In this document: piece after piece, positions 1-8,450 of the stretch
Position numbering within the stretch: the first letter of the stretch is position 1
Layout: every line of letters begins with the position of its first letter
Origin: Pseudochelatococcus lubricantis
Lineage (GTDB): Bacteria > Pseudomonadota > Alphaproteobacteria > Rhizobiales > Beijerinckiaceae
NCBI RefSeq assembly: GCF_011762225.1
Contig: NZ_JAASQI010000010.1
Span: 1 to 64,000 of the forward strand
Direction: 5' to 3'
Length of the DNA: 64,000 bases
The notes under the pieces: model-generated
Database searches by the model: none
Told to the model about the DNA's origin: nothing
What the model saw: the letters and a program-made list of their open reading frames with translations, nothing else
Position numbers and translations under genes: made by a program

Positions 1-1
1 G

Positions 2-847
2 GCTCCGCGCCCGGCGCGCTTGCCCAACCCGAAACCGACCACTATCAAACCCAAGGACTCTCGTTATGAACGAGGGACGACCGGGGGGCAGGTCATTCTG
101 CCGATCCCGGACGGTGCGCTGTCTATGCACGGCGTGATGCTTGAATTGCCCGAGACAAAGCAGATCATCTTGCGCAACGTCAATCTGGTCATCGAGCCGG
201 GCGACACCGTGGCCATGGTGGGGCCGAGCGGCTCCGGAAAATCGACGCTTGCCCGCGCCATGGTGGGCATACTGCCCCCGGCGATGGGCGAGATCAGGCT
301 TGATGGCGCGGAGCTGAAGCACTGGCAGGTCGACCAGCTCGGCAAGTATCTGGGCTACGTCCCGCAGGACGTGGAGTTGATCCCGGGCACAATCGCCCAG
401 AACATCGCCCGCTTCGGTTCACGCGACGACGAAGCGACGATCGCCGCCGCCAAGTTCGTTGGTGCTCATGACCTGATTCTGCGCCTGTCCGGTGGATACA
501 ATACCGCCATCGACATTGACGGCAGAGGGCTGTCCGGCGGCCAGCGGCAACGGATCGCTCTTGCCCGCGCCGCCTACGGGAATCCCGCGCTGGTCGTGCT
601 GGACGAGCCGAACTCAAATCTGGACGCCGCGGGCGAACAGATGTTGTTGCAGGCTATCAAGCGTTTTAAAGCCCAGGGAACAACGGTCGTCATCGTCACG
701 CACAAAGCCCAGATACTGGCCGCCGTCGACAAGATCATCTATGTGAACGGAGGCGGTATCAGTCATTTCGGTTCCCGCGACGAGGTCATGAGCCATATCG
801 CGGGTGCAAAGCTGCCACCACCGCCCGCAGCAATAGGGAGTAAATGA
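2..847 (+). CDS. Type I secretion ABC transporter ATPase, PrtD-like (5' truncated by window edge)
   Basis: This is the C-terminal part of an inner-membrane ABC exporter that would energise a type I secretion channel. The reading frame is open to the first bases of the window, so the membrane domain and true start lie outside it; the TTG at 20 is not a credible start. The nucleotide-binding domain is complete: Walker A GPSGSGKST (about 221-247), Q-loop VPQDVEL, signature LSGGQRQR (about 529-552), Walker B LVVLDEP followed by NSNLD, and the H-loop THK. The Q-loop region and overall pattern fit the PrtD/HlyB-type T1SS ATPases rather than importers. The stop is one base before the ATG of the adaptor gene, so the two form an operon. 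No secreted RTX-type substrate is visible in the window. Confidence 0.9.
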   Translation, partial: APRPARLPNPKPTTIKPKDSRYERGTTGGQVILPIPDGALSMHGVMLELPETKQIILRNVNLVIEPGDTVAMVGPSGSGKSTLARAMVGILPPAMGEIRLDGAELKHWQVDQLGKYLGYVPQDVELIPGTIAQNIARFGSRDDEATIAAAKFVGAHDLILRLSGGYNTAIDIDGRGLSGGQRQRIALARAAYGNPALVVLDEPNSNLDAAGEQMLLQAIKRFKAQGTTVVIVTHKAQILAAVDKIIYVNGGGISHFGSRDEVMSHIAGAKLPPPPAAIGSK

Positions 848-848
848 C

Positions 849-2249
849 ATGGCGCTTCCGTCCCCGCTGAACCGCTCCCGCATTGCCCCGGCGGCCGAGG
901 AAACAGTGCTGCCGGGCCTGGCGGCTGACGAAGCACCGGCCTCGGACCTGCCACGGACGACGTCGTCCACCAATTGGCGCACGCCGCTGCTGATCGGCTG
1001 GGCAGTCATCGCTTTCGGGCTGGGCGGCAGTCTGGCCTGGGCGACGCTGGCTCCGCTGGACAGCGCCGTTTCCGCTCAGGGCGTCGTGTCGGTGGAAAGC
1101 AACCGCAAGACCGTTCAGCATCTGGAAGGCGGGATCGTCCGCGAAATCCGTGTCCGGGACGGCGACTATGTAGACGAAGGCGACGTGCTGTTCCGGCTGG
1201 ATGGAACACAGGCCGCAGCCAATCTGGAAGTGGTTCGGAACCAGAGGGCGGCCGCGCTCGCCGAGGAAGCGCGCCTGACCGCAGAGCGCGATGGCAGCTC
1301 GACCCTTGAGTTCCCGTCGGATGTCATGGAACGCCAGAACGATCCGGCCGTTGCCAAGGCGATTGCGGACCAGCAGAGGCTGTTCCGGGAGCGACAATCC
1401 TATCTCTCTGCCCAGAAGGACGTCCTCGAGTCGCAGGTCAAGCAGGCCCAGGAACAACTCGAAGGTGCCGCCCAGGAGCGCGCATCCGGCCTCAAGCAGA
1501 TTTCTTGGGTGGATCAGGAGCTGCCGTCCTTGCGCGACCTCTACAAGAAGGGGCTCGTGCAATGGACGCGCATCACCTCGCTGGAGCGGCAACGCGCGCA
1601 GCTTGAAGGCGTGGTGGCCGCCGCCGCGGCGACGCATGCCCGCCTTCTGCATTCCATCAACGAGGCGAACCTGAAGATTGCCGAATTGAAGCAACAGTTT
1701 CATCAGCAGGTCGCGGAGTCGATTGCCGCGACACGCAAACTGATTGCGGAGACCGAGCAGAAGCAGAAGGTCGCGCAGGACATTCTCGACCGTCTTGATG
1801 TGCGCGCCCCGCAGACGGGCGTCGTGCAGGGTCTCAAGGTGTTCACACCGGGCGCCGTCATCAGGCAAGGCGATCCGCTGCTCGATATCGTGCCACTCAA
1901 CGAGGAACTCGTGATCCGTGCCCAGGTTTCGCCGTACAGCATGGACGTTGTCCATGCCGGCCTGCGTGCCGAAATCCGTTTTCCGTCGTTCCACCTGCCC
2001 TACGTGCCGGTCATGTTCGGATACATCAAGAATATCTCGTATGACCGCCTGATGGACGAGGCGACCAATCAACCCTATTTCGCCGCGGACGTCGTCGCGG
2101 ATCGCAGCACGTTGCCGGAGGAAATCCGGGACAAGCTCAGAGCCGGCCTCCCGACCGATGTTCTGATCGTGGCCGGCGAAAGGACGCCCCTGCAATATCT
2201 TCTGCGCCCTCTGACCGACAGGCTGCGTAAAGGCATGCGGGAAAACTGA
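849..2249 (+). CDS. HlyD/PrtE-type membrane fusion protein of a type I secretion system
   Basis: The 466-residue protein is the periplasmic adaptor that links the ABC ATPase to an outer-membrane TolC-like channel. It shows a cytoplasmic N-terminus, one membrane helix at about residues 46-68, a lipoyl-like segment (about 75-120, with QHLEGGIVREI), a long Gln/Glu/Ala-rich coiled coil (about 120-310), the second lipoyl half with VRAPQTGVVQGL, and a C-terminal beta-barrel ending VAGERTPLQYLLRPL. That architecture and length are usual for PrtE/HlyD. It follows the ATPase gene with no gap. A hairpin with a T-rich tail about 170 bp downstream probably ends the transcript. The outer-membrane partner is not in the window. 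Confidence 0.95.
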   Translation: MALPSPLNRSRIAPAAEETVLPGLAADEAPASDLPRTTSSTNWRTPLLIGWAVIAFGLGGSLAWATLAPLDSAVSAQGVVSVESNRKTVQHLEGGIVREIRVRDGDYVDEGDVLFRLDGTQAAANLEVVRNQRAAALAEEARLTAERDGSSTLEFPSDVMERQNDPAVAKAIADQQRLFRERQSYLSAQKDVLESQVKQAQEQLEGAAQERASGLKQISWVDQELPSLRDLYKKGLVQWTRITSLERQRAQLEGVVAAAAATHARLLHSINEANLKIAELKQQFHQQVAESIAATRKLIAETEQKQKVAQDILDRLDVRAPQTGVVQGLKVFTPGAVIRQGDPLLDIVPLNEELVIRAQVSPYSMDVVHAGLRAEIRFPSFHLPYVPVMFGYIKNISYDRLMDEATNQPYFAADVVADRSTLPEEIRDKLRAGLPTDVLIVAGERTPLQYLLRPLTDRLRKGMREN

Positions 2250-2421
2250 GCCGGGTCAATTTCGCCACCGCCCCTCCACGAGACGCTTCATGTAGGGAAG
2301 TGTTCCGGGGCGGAAAGAGCGCGCCGGATCCGCATCGTCGTACTTTAATTCTTTGATTTTAGACGAATTCTTACCGGTCGAATGACCCGACTTGACCGGA
2401 ACGCCCCCCGGAAACCGGCAA

Positions 2422-2464
2422 GCCTCCCGAGCGGCCATGATCAGGTTTCGGGAGGCCTTTTATT
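2422..2464 (+). terminator. Rho-independent terminator after the type I secretion operon
   Basis: The arms GCCTCCCGA (2422-2430) and TCGGGAGGC (2448-2456) pair perfectly in 9 bp and are followed by CTTTTATTT. The site lies between the converging secretion operon and the GHKL-TPR gene. The T-run serves the plus strand. Confidence 0.75.
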
Positions 2465-2476
2465 TGACTTGCCGCG

Positions 2477-5400
2477 TCAGGCAGCAGCCTGCTTATTACG
2501 CTGCTCATCGATACCGGTGACGTGCCTGTTGAAGTCGGGCCCGTTCTGTGCGCCCAGCCGGAGCGCGACATGCGCCGCACGTTCGGCCTCGTCCAGATCG
2601 CCCGATTGCAGCAGGAGACCGATAAGATAATCGTGCGACCACGGGTCGGACGGGTCTGCTTCCAGTGACTGCCTGGCCAGAAGCACAGCCGCGCCCATAT
2701 TCTTGCGGCGCGCTTCCACCTTGCTGAGCTGTCGCAAGAACAACCAGGGCCTCTCACCATTCACCGTCAGCCCGGCCCGGCTTGCCTCCTCGGCTGCATC
2801 CAGATCATTCTGTTGCAACAGCAGACCGATCAGATGATGGTGCGAGCCCGTGTCGGCCGAATTGATCTCCAGCGATTGTCGAGCCAGATCCACCGCCCGC
2901 GCGGGCTCCCGACGCTTGGCGGCGAGATTGCTCTGATGGCGAAGAAACATCGCGCGCTGGTGCCCGTGCAGCGCCAATCCGGCCGCAATTGCCTGCTCCG
3001 CGACGTCAAGCTCGTTCTGCTGCAGCAGAAGGCCGATCAGGTGGTGATGCGAGCCTGCATCCGAAGGATCGACACCCACGGCGCGCTGGGCCAATTCCAC
3101 CGCCAGCGCCGGATCGCGCCGTCTGGCGGCTAGATTGCTCTGATGCCGGATAAACCGGGAAGGCTTGTACCCGTGCAAGGCCAGTCCGGCCGCAATCGCT
3201 TCCTCGGCGCCGGCGAAATCGTTCTGTTGCAGCAACAGCCCGATCAGGTGGTGATGCGACTCTGCGTCAGATGCATCCGCTTCAAGCGCATGCCGCGCCA
3301 GTTCCGCCGCCCGCACCGGATCGCGCCGCCTGGTGGCGATATTGCTCAGATGGCGGATGAACGCTGCCGGTCGATTACCGTGCTGCCTCAGCGCCGTCTC
3401 GACCGCTTCCTCGGCTGCATCGAGATCGTTCTGCTGCAGCAGAAGGCCAATCAGGTGGTGATGCATACCCGCGTCGAATGGATCGGCCTCGACTGCATGT
3501 CTGGCAAGCTCCACGGCCAGCGCCGGATCGCCTCGCCTGACGGCAAGATTACTCCGGTGCCGGATAAACCGGGCGGGCTTGTCGCCGTGCAAGGCCAGTC
3601 CGGCTGCAATCGCTTCCTCGGCGCCGGCGAAATCGTTCTGTTGCAGCAACAGCCCGATCAGGTGGTGACGCGACTCTACGTCAGATGCATCCGCTTCAAG
3701 CGCACGCCGTGCCAGTCCCACTGCCCGCACCGGATCGCGCCGCCTGGTGGCGATATTGCTCAGATGGCGGATGAACGCTGCCGGTCGATTACCGTGCTGC
3801 CTCAGCGCCGTCTCGACCGCTTCCTCGGCTGCATCGAGATCGTTCTGCTGTAGCAGAAGGCCGATCAGGTGGTGATGCGAGCCTGCATCCGAAGGATCGA
3901 CATCCACGGCGCGCCGGGCCAGTTCCACAGCCAGCACCGGATCGCGCCGTCTGGCGGCTAGATTGCTCTGATGCCGGATAAACCGGGAAGGCTTGTACCC
4001 GTGCAAGACCAGTCCGGCCGCAATCGCTTCCCCGGCAGCGTCGAATTCATTCTGTTGCAGCAACAGCCCGATCAGGTGGTGATGCGACTCTACGTCAGCT
4101 GCATCCGCTTCAAGCGCACGTCGCGCCAGTTCCACGGCCCGCGCCAGTTCGCGTCGCTTCCCCGCCACATTGCTCTGGTGGCGGATAAACGGTCCCGGCC
4201 TTTTTTCATGTTGTGCCAGCGCCGTCTCGACCGCTTCCTCGGCTGCATCGAGATCGTTCTGCTGCAGCAGAAGGCCGATCAGGTGATGATGCATGCCCGC
4301 GTCAAGTGGATCGGCCTCGACGGCATGTCTGGCAAATTCCACAGCCCGTGCAGGATCGCCTCGCCTGACGGCAAGATTACTCCGGTGCCGGATAAACCGG
4401 GCGGGCTTGTCCCCATGCAAGGCCAGTCCGGCTGCAATCGCTTCCTCGGCGCCAGCGAAATCGTTCTGTTGCAGCAACAGCCCGATCAGGTGGTGATGCG
4501 ACTCTACGTCAGCTGCATCCGCTTCAAGCGCACGTCGCGCCAGTTCCACGGCCCGCGCCAGTTCGCGTCGCTTCCCCGCCACATTGCTCTGGTGGCGGAT
4601 AAACGGTCCCGGCCTTTTTTCATGTTGTGCCAGCGCCGTCTCGACCGCTTCCTCGGCTGCATCGAGATCGTTCTGCTGCAGCAGAAGGCCGATCAGGTGA
4701 TGATGGGCGCCGGCGTCCGCCGGTTCAATGTCCCGCGCCTGGCGGGCGCATTCCGCCGCCTGTGCGGGCTCTCCCCGTTGTTGCGCCAGCGCGCTTACGT
4801 GGCGCAGATAGCGGCTGGGCCCGGGAAGCCCGAGATCGAGCGCTTTCCGGACAGTTGCCTCCGAGAGATCGAGATCTCCCTTCTGCTGTTGCATGCGCGC
4901 GAGATGGAGGTACGAGTCTCCGTCCGCCGGGCCGGCATCGAGGGCCTGCTGCGCCCAGTCTACCGCCGCCGCCCAGTTGCGCCGCTGCGCCTCGATATTG
5001 CTGACGCGACGCAGGATCGGGACGGGGTTGACGGTCGGCGTCTGCAAGGCGCGGCGAGCCGCCTGCCGCGCGTCCGCCAGTTCACCGATCAGTCGCTGCG
5101 CCAACGAAACACGGGTCGGGGCGGAAACCGCCCCGGACGGCGCGTCGATGCCCAGCATGGCCGCCATGCGCTGATGCGCGGCAGGCAGCAGCGGCGCGTA
5201 GTCGTCCGCGACGATGCTGAGGCTTTCGGGTGACTGCACGCGCGATATCTCGTCCGGCAACCAGCCCACCGCCTTCTTGCCGAGGCTGTAGATGACGGCG
5301 CGAGACACCTTGCGGGTAATCGCCCGTTCGGCAAGGTCACGCGCTATCCTTCCCCTGGCTTCTCCGCCAGGGGCTGCCTCGAAGGCATGTTCCAGCTGGG

Positions 5401-6844
5401 CAGCCATCCGTGCAACGGCCGAATAGGTCAGGTTGACGAATAACTGATGGGTCGCCGGATAGTATTTCGCAACCCTGCCCTGAAGCCCTCGCTCATCGAT
5501 CTGTGCCTCGTCCGACAGGGCGATGATTTCCGGTGGCTTCTCGAAGGTCTGCTGGGCCGGCGGTCGCGGCGGGGAAGACGGCGGAGTTCCGGGCGGCGAC
5601 ACCGGGGGCTGAGGCTCTTTCGCCTCTTCGGGCATGCCGCGCACCTTGCCGGTTCCCCGATACTGGGGGGCGATGCCGAGTTCGGCGAGCAGCTCCTGCA
5701 GTTCACCTTTCAGATCGCCGAGGAAATCGACCTGCGCAGGGCCATAGGAGGCGATGATCTGGCGCAGCCAGGCGGGAATGCCGTCGCGCACCAGCGGTGC
5801 GAAATCACCGGCATGGACCTGCCGCTGATCGCCTTTCCTGAACCGCAGAAACTGGCGATAGAGATCGGGCTGCACCTCGAAGTCGTCCGGCAGCTCGATG
5901 AAAACCGTGAAATGTCCGGCGCCGAACGGTATGCCGAAAAGCGGCGCCTCCTGAAGCCATTCCTGTTGCTGGCGGATGGCATAAATCTCGCCGCGATAGA
6001 CGAGACTGACCTGCCCCGCTATCCGGATGCCATCCGCATCCGGCGCGACCACCGGCTCGTAACCGTAGTGGATAACAATGCCGCCGACGGTCGGTACGCT
6101 CTCGATCCGGTGCATGCGGCCGAAGCGCGCTTCAGCGGGAACAAATACGCGATCGGGCAGCCCCGGTGCACCGCCGCTCACCGTCAGCGACACACCCGCA
6201 GGCGTGCGGAAGAAGCGCCGGGCGAGATAGTGGAGGCTCCAGTCCGGCGGCACCGACGGATCGTTGTCATAGGGATTGAGCCACGTGTCCTGCTCCTGCC
6301 GGTTGCCGAACAGAACAACCTCCGTCCAGTCAGACGACAGGTTGTAGTCACCTTCGAAACGGCAGAGGGCGGTTACGTCATCGACCTCGGACCCGACGGC
6401 CGATGCAGCCTCGCGGTAAGGAATCCGCCCATAGATTCCGTGCCGTTGCCCCATTGTCACCTCGCTCACCACGCCATTCCGGCACGAGCGATAACGGAGG
6501 CCGTATTTGTTGGAGGGCAGCGACGCGACTTTCGCGCCCATGCCGAAGTTCCGGTCCAGCGCATTCACCTTGTGCAGGGACGACGCCAGATCGCAGATGC
6601 GATGCAGTTCTGTCGCCGTCATGCCGAGCCCGGTATTCCAGATGGAGAGCTTGCGGACGCCATCGATCATCCTGGGCCTGATATCCACCAACTGCTGGCC
6701 TGCGGGCGCGGTACCCGCCGCTTCCAGTGCATTCATCACCAGCTCGCGCAGCATCATCGTCTTGGGGCAGCGCTCGATAGTACTGGCAACCAGAAACCCT
6801 TCGTTGGCAACACGAAGAGCCGCAATAGGACTACTGGCGGACAC
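2477..6844 (-). CDS. Giant GHKL-type ATPase fused to a homogenised TPR-like repeat array, function unknown
   Basis: This 1455-residue protein has no family name I can give with confidence. The N-terminus carries a GHKL (Hsp90/MutL/MORC-type) ATP-binding fold: N-box ELVMNA (E34, N38), G1 motif WNTGLGM (69-75) and G2 NFGMGAK (99-105). The Asp expected in DxGxG is Asn70. A middle region follows to about 415, then a Pro-rich linker (about 420-450), a helical segment (about 455-610), and TPR-like helices to the C-terminus. From residue 714 on there are about 10.7 copies of a 69-residue double-helix-pair unit, each beginning (H/R)HHLIGLLLQQN in the core copies. No signal peptide or membrane segment is seen, so it is probably cytoplasmic. 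The start is GTG at 6844 with a GGAG Shine-Dalgarno six bases upstream. It converges on the secretion operon and has its own AT-rich promoter, so it appears to be a single-gene transcript. Confidence 0.85.
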   Translation of the reverse strand: MSASSPIAALRVANEGFLVASTIERCPKTMMLRELVMNALEAAGTAPAGQQLVDIRPRMIDGVRKLSIWNTGLGMTATELHRICDLASSLHKVNALDRNFGMGAKVASLPSNKYGLRYRSCRNGVVSEVTMGQRHGIYGRIPYREAASAVGSEVDDVTALCRFEGDYNLSSDWTEVVLFGNRQEQDTWLNPYDNDPSVPPDWSLHYLARRFFRTPAGVSLTVSGGAPGLPDRVFVPAEARFGRMHRIESVPTVGGIVIHYGYEPVVAPDADGIRIAGQVSLVYRGEIYAIRQQQEWLQEAPLFGIPFGAGHFTVFIELPDDFEVQPDLYRQFLRFRKGDQRQVHAGDFAPLVRDGIPAWLRQIIASYGPAQVDFLGDLKGELQELLAELGIAPQYRGTGKVRGMPEEAKEPQPPVSPPGTPPSSPPRPPAQQTFEKPPEIIALSDEAQIDERGLQGRVAKYYPATHQLFVNLTYSAVARMAAQLEHAFEAAPGGEARGRIARDLAERAITRKVSRAVIYSLGKKAVGWLPDEISRVQSPESLSIVADDYAPLLPAAHQRMAAMLGIDAPSGAVSAPTRVSLAQRLIGELADARQAARRALQTPTVNPVPILRRVSNIEAQRRNWAAAVDWAQQALDAGPADGDSYLHLARMQQQKGDLDLSEATVRKALDLGLPGPSRYLRHVSALAQQRGEPAQAAECARQARDIEPADAGAHHHLIGLLLQQNDLDAAEEAVETALAQHEKRPGPFIRHQSNVAGKRRELARAVELARRALEADAADVESHHHLIGLLLQQNDFAGAEEAIAAGLALHGDKPARFIRHRSNLAVRRGDPARAVEFARHAVEADPLDAGMHHHLIGLLLQQNDLDAAEEAVETALAQHEKRPGPFIRHQSNVAGKRRELARAVELARRALEADAADVESHHHLIGLLLQQNEFDAAGEAIAAGLVLHGYKPSRFIRHQSNLAARRRDPVLAVELARRAVDVDPSDAGSHHHLIGLLLQQNDLDAAEEAVETALRQHGNRPAAFIRHLSNIATRRRDPVRAVGLARRALEADASDVESRHHLIGLLLQQNDFAGAEEAIAAGLALHGDKPARFIRHRSNLAVRRGDPALAVELARHAVEADPFDAGMHHHLIGLLLQQNDLDAAEEAVETALRQHGNRPAAFIRHLSNIATRRRDPVRAAELARHALEADASDAESHHHLIGLLLQQNDFAGAEEAIAAGLALHGYKPSRFIRHQSNLAARRRDPALAVELAQRAVGVDPSDAGSHHHLIGLLLQQNELDVAEQAIAAGLALHGHQRAMFLRHQSNLAAKRREPARAVDLARQSLEINSADTGSHHHLIGLLLQQNDLDAAEEASRAGLTVNGERPWLFLRQLSKVEARRKNMGAAVLLARQSLEADPSDPWSHDYLIGLLLQSGDLDEAERAAHVALRLGAQNGPDFNRHVTGIDEQRNKQAAA
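2480..4705 (-). repeat. 207-bp coding tandem repeat array (10.7 units) with a 414-bp higher-order period
   Basis: The landmark (A/G)TTCTG that begins the segment antisense to HHHLIGLLLQQN starts at 2807, 3014, 3221, 3428, 3635, 3842, 4049, 4256, 4463 and 4670: exactly 207 bp apart with no indels. A degenerate unit sits at 2600. Units alternate between two types (AEEAVETAL versus AEEAIAAGL). Blocks 4050-4291 and 4464-4705 look identical over 242 bp including silent positions, which gives a 414-bp super-period. Units become divergent at the C-terminal end (2480-2842). The pattern indicates recent pairwise duplication or gene conversion inside the gene. Confidence 0.95.
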
Positions 6845-6856
6845 GACAAACTCCGG

Positions 6857-6872
6857 AATAGTGATAACTATT
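6857..6872. promoter_or_regulatory. Perfect palindrome in the leader of the GHKL-TPR gene
   Basis: AATAGTGATAACTATT is a perfect 6-4-6 inverted repeat located immediately upstream of the Shine-Dalgarno of the gene starting at 6844, inside an AT-rich 50-bp stretch that also holds a TATACT-like -10 box (antisense of about 6876-6882). It could be an operator for repression of this gene. No regulator gene lies beside it. Confidence 0.45.
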
Positions 6873-7176
6873 AGAAGTATAACATGATATGGAGATCACG
6901 TAAATCCGCGTATGCCGGCCTCCGCGCACCGGCAGGACTGGCTTGGGAGATTCCAGGCTCCGAGGTCATCGCACAATTCGATGGGGATAGCGAATCTATT
7001 CCGGCAAGGACGAGAGAGCTTCCATCCACCACTTCGGCTCCCGATGCCCTCGGATCGCGGTGCCCGTCCGTGAAGAAAGCAGAAGGCAACCGGATACCGC
7101 ACGCATTTCAACGGCGATCCGCTTGACGTTTCCAGCACCTCCCACGGACGGGCGCGGTTAACGGCGTGCGCGCCCG
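6873..7176. other. Intergenic stretch between the GHKL-TPR gene and the aldo/keto reductase gene
   Basis: About 300 bp. The left 30 bp are AT-rich promoter sequence for the leftward gene. The rest is ordinary GC-rich DNA with short open frames on both strands that have neither a Shine-Dalgarno nor recognisable protein content. A GC-rich inverted repeat (GACGGGCGCG at 7147-7156 with CGCGCCCGTC at 7169-7178) overlaps the stop of the reductase gene and may help end that transcript, though it has no T-run. Confidence 0.5.
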
Positions 7177-8229
7177 TCAGGGCGCGGGGTTGCCGTGGAG
7201 CTGGTGCACTGCGTCGATCCGCGCCTCTATTTCCGGCGTGATAACGAGCGAGCGCGATGCGAGGTCGGCCTCAAGCTGTTCGAGGCTCGTCGCGCCGATG
7301 ATGTTCGCGGTCACGAAGGGGCGACTCGTCACCCATGCAATGGCGAGCTGGGCGGGATCGAGGCCAAAGTCACTCGCGATGGCGAGATAGCTGTCTATCG
7401 CCTCCGCCGTGCCGGGCTTCTGGTAGCGCTGCCCGCGATCGAAGAGGGTCACGCGCGCGCCGGCCGGGCGGGCGCCATTCCGATATTTGCCGGTCAGGAA
7501 GCCCTGCGCCAGCGGCGAATAGGCCAGCAGGCCCACCTGCTCGCGCTCGTGGAATTCGGCCAGCCCGTTCTCATAGGTCCGGTTCAGCAGGTTATAGGCG
7601 TTCTGCACGCTGACGACGCGGGGCTGCTCTTTTATCTCCGAAATGTGCAGGAAACGGGAGACGCCCCAGGCCGTCTCGTTCGAGAGGCCGATGTGGCGCA
7701 CCTTGCCGGCCCGCACGAGTTCAGCCAGCGCATCGAGCGTTTCCTCCACCGGCACCTCCGCGCCGTCCCCGCCACGCGAGGGCGCATGGTTACCGCCGCC
7801 GAAAAGCGGTAACGGGCGGTTCGGCCAGTGAAGCTGATAGAGATCGACATAATCGGTCTGCAGCCGCTTCAGCGAATTGTCGATGGCTTCGTTGATGTTT
7901 CTGGCGTCGAGCCGGGGCAGGCTGCCGTCCTTGCGCAGATAGGTGCGGTCGCTCGGGCCGGAAACCTTGGTGGCGAGAACCACCCGGTCGCGGTTGCCGC
8001 GCGCCCTGAGCCACGTGCCGATGATGCGCTCGGTCGATCCCTGCGTCTCCGCCCGTGGCGGGATGGAATAGTTTTCAGCCGTGTCGATGAAATTGATGCC
8101 GCGGTCGAGGGCGAAGTCGAGCTGCGCATGCCCCTCGGCCTCGGTGTTCTGCTGGCCCCACGTCATCGTGCCGAGCGCGATGGAGGAAACGCGGATGTCG
8201 GTCCGGCCGAGCTGTCGGTATTCGGTCAT
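7177..8229 (-). CDS. tas: Tas-like NADP(H)-dependent aldo/keto reductase
   Basis: The 350-residue protein is a cytoplasmic (beta/alpha)8 oxidoreductase of the aldo/keto reductase superfamily. The N-terminus (YRQLGRTDIRVSSIALGTMT) and the segment NYSIPPRAETQGSTE closely resemble E. coli Tas. The catalytic tetrad is visible as Asp49, Tyr54, Lys88 and His134. An upstream in-frame start at 8310 would add 27 residues with no homology; the ATG at 8229 sits after a purine-rich GAAAGAG and is preferred. The natural substrate of Tas proteins is not well defined. The gene is divergent from an ABC importer/monooxygenase operon and shares its 220-bp control region, which suggests co-regulation. Confidence 0.92.
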   Translation of the reverse strand: MTEYRQLGRTDIRVSSIALGTMTWGQQNTEAEGHAQLDFALDRGINFIDTAENYSIPPRAETQGSTERIIGTWLRARGNRDRVVLATKVSGPSDRTYLRKDGSLPRLDARNINEAIDNSLKRLQTDYVDLYQLHWPNRPLPLFGGGNHAPSRGGDGAEVPVEETLDALAELVRAGKVRHIGLSNETAWGVSRFLHISEIKEQPRVVSVQNAYNLLNRTYENGLAEFHEREQVGLLAYSPLAQGFLTGKYRNGARPAGARVTLFDRGQRYQKPGTAEAIDSYLAIASDFGLDPAQLAIAWVTSRPFVTANIIGATSLEQLEADLASRSLVITPEIEARIDAVHQLHGNPAP

Positions 8230-8270
8230 TTGGGCTCTTTCTGATCTCTGCAAGCGCGAATGCGCCAGCA

Positions 8271-8289
8271 GTCTATATACTGAGTAGAC
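8271..8289. promoter_or_regulatory. 19-bp palindrome (GTCTA-N9-TAGAC), putative shared operator, copy 1
   Basis: GTCTATATACTGAGTAGAC has perfect 5-bp arms nine bases apart. It lies 42 bp upstream of the tas-like start and about 160 bp upstream of the divergent binding-protein gene. Related 19-bp elements lie at 22665-22683 and 27353-27371, each also close upstream of a leftward gene of the uptake/oxidation cassettes. The regulator is unknown. Confidence 0.5.
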
Positions 8290-8389
8290 ATAAAAGCCAC
8301 AATCCGCCAACCACCCCCGCAGACAGGAAGAAATCCTTGCCCGATCGGCAAAATTTTCTTCCTTCCCATATGGATTTCTTTCATCAGAC

Positions 8390-8411
8390 TTTGTCTATCG
8401 ACAAACTATAA
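8390..8411 (+). promoter_or_regulatory. Inverted repeat and related half-site near the promoter of the peptide-type ABC operon
   Basis: TTTGTCTATCGACAAA (8390-8405) is a 6-4-6 palindrome. The overlapping GTCTA-N9-TATAA (8393-8411) keeps the left half and spacing of the 19-bp element at 8271. It sits about 40-60 bp before the ATG of the binding-protein gene, where a promoter or operator would be expected. Confidence 0.35.
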
Positions 8412-8450
8412 AAATGGTGTGGCGCTGCCGCTACACAAACGGAGTTTTCA

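Noticed and set aside
2480-4705. CRISPR-like or intergenic satellite array
   Set aside because: The unit is 207 bp without unique spacers, entirely in frame inside one gene, and encodes TPR-like helices.
2813-5233. Long plus-strand frames (up to 420 codons) antisense to the repeat gene, themselves repetitive
   Set aside because: They are shadows created by the 207-bp repeats (a multiple of three leaves every frame open). The minus-strand reading gives clear GHKL and TPR-like motifs; the antisense reading gives none.
6884-7126. Open frames on both strands in the gap next to the GHKL-TPR gene
   Set aside because: No ribosome-binding site, no recognisable protein content, and the two frames mirror each other as expected of GC-rich non-coding DNA.
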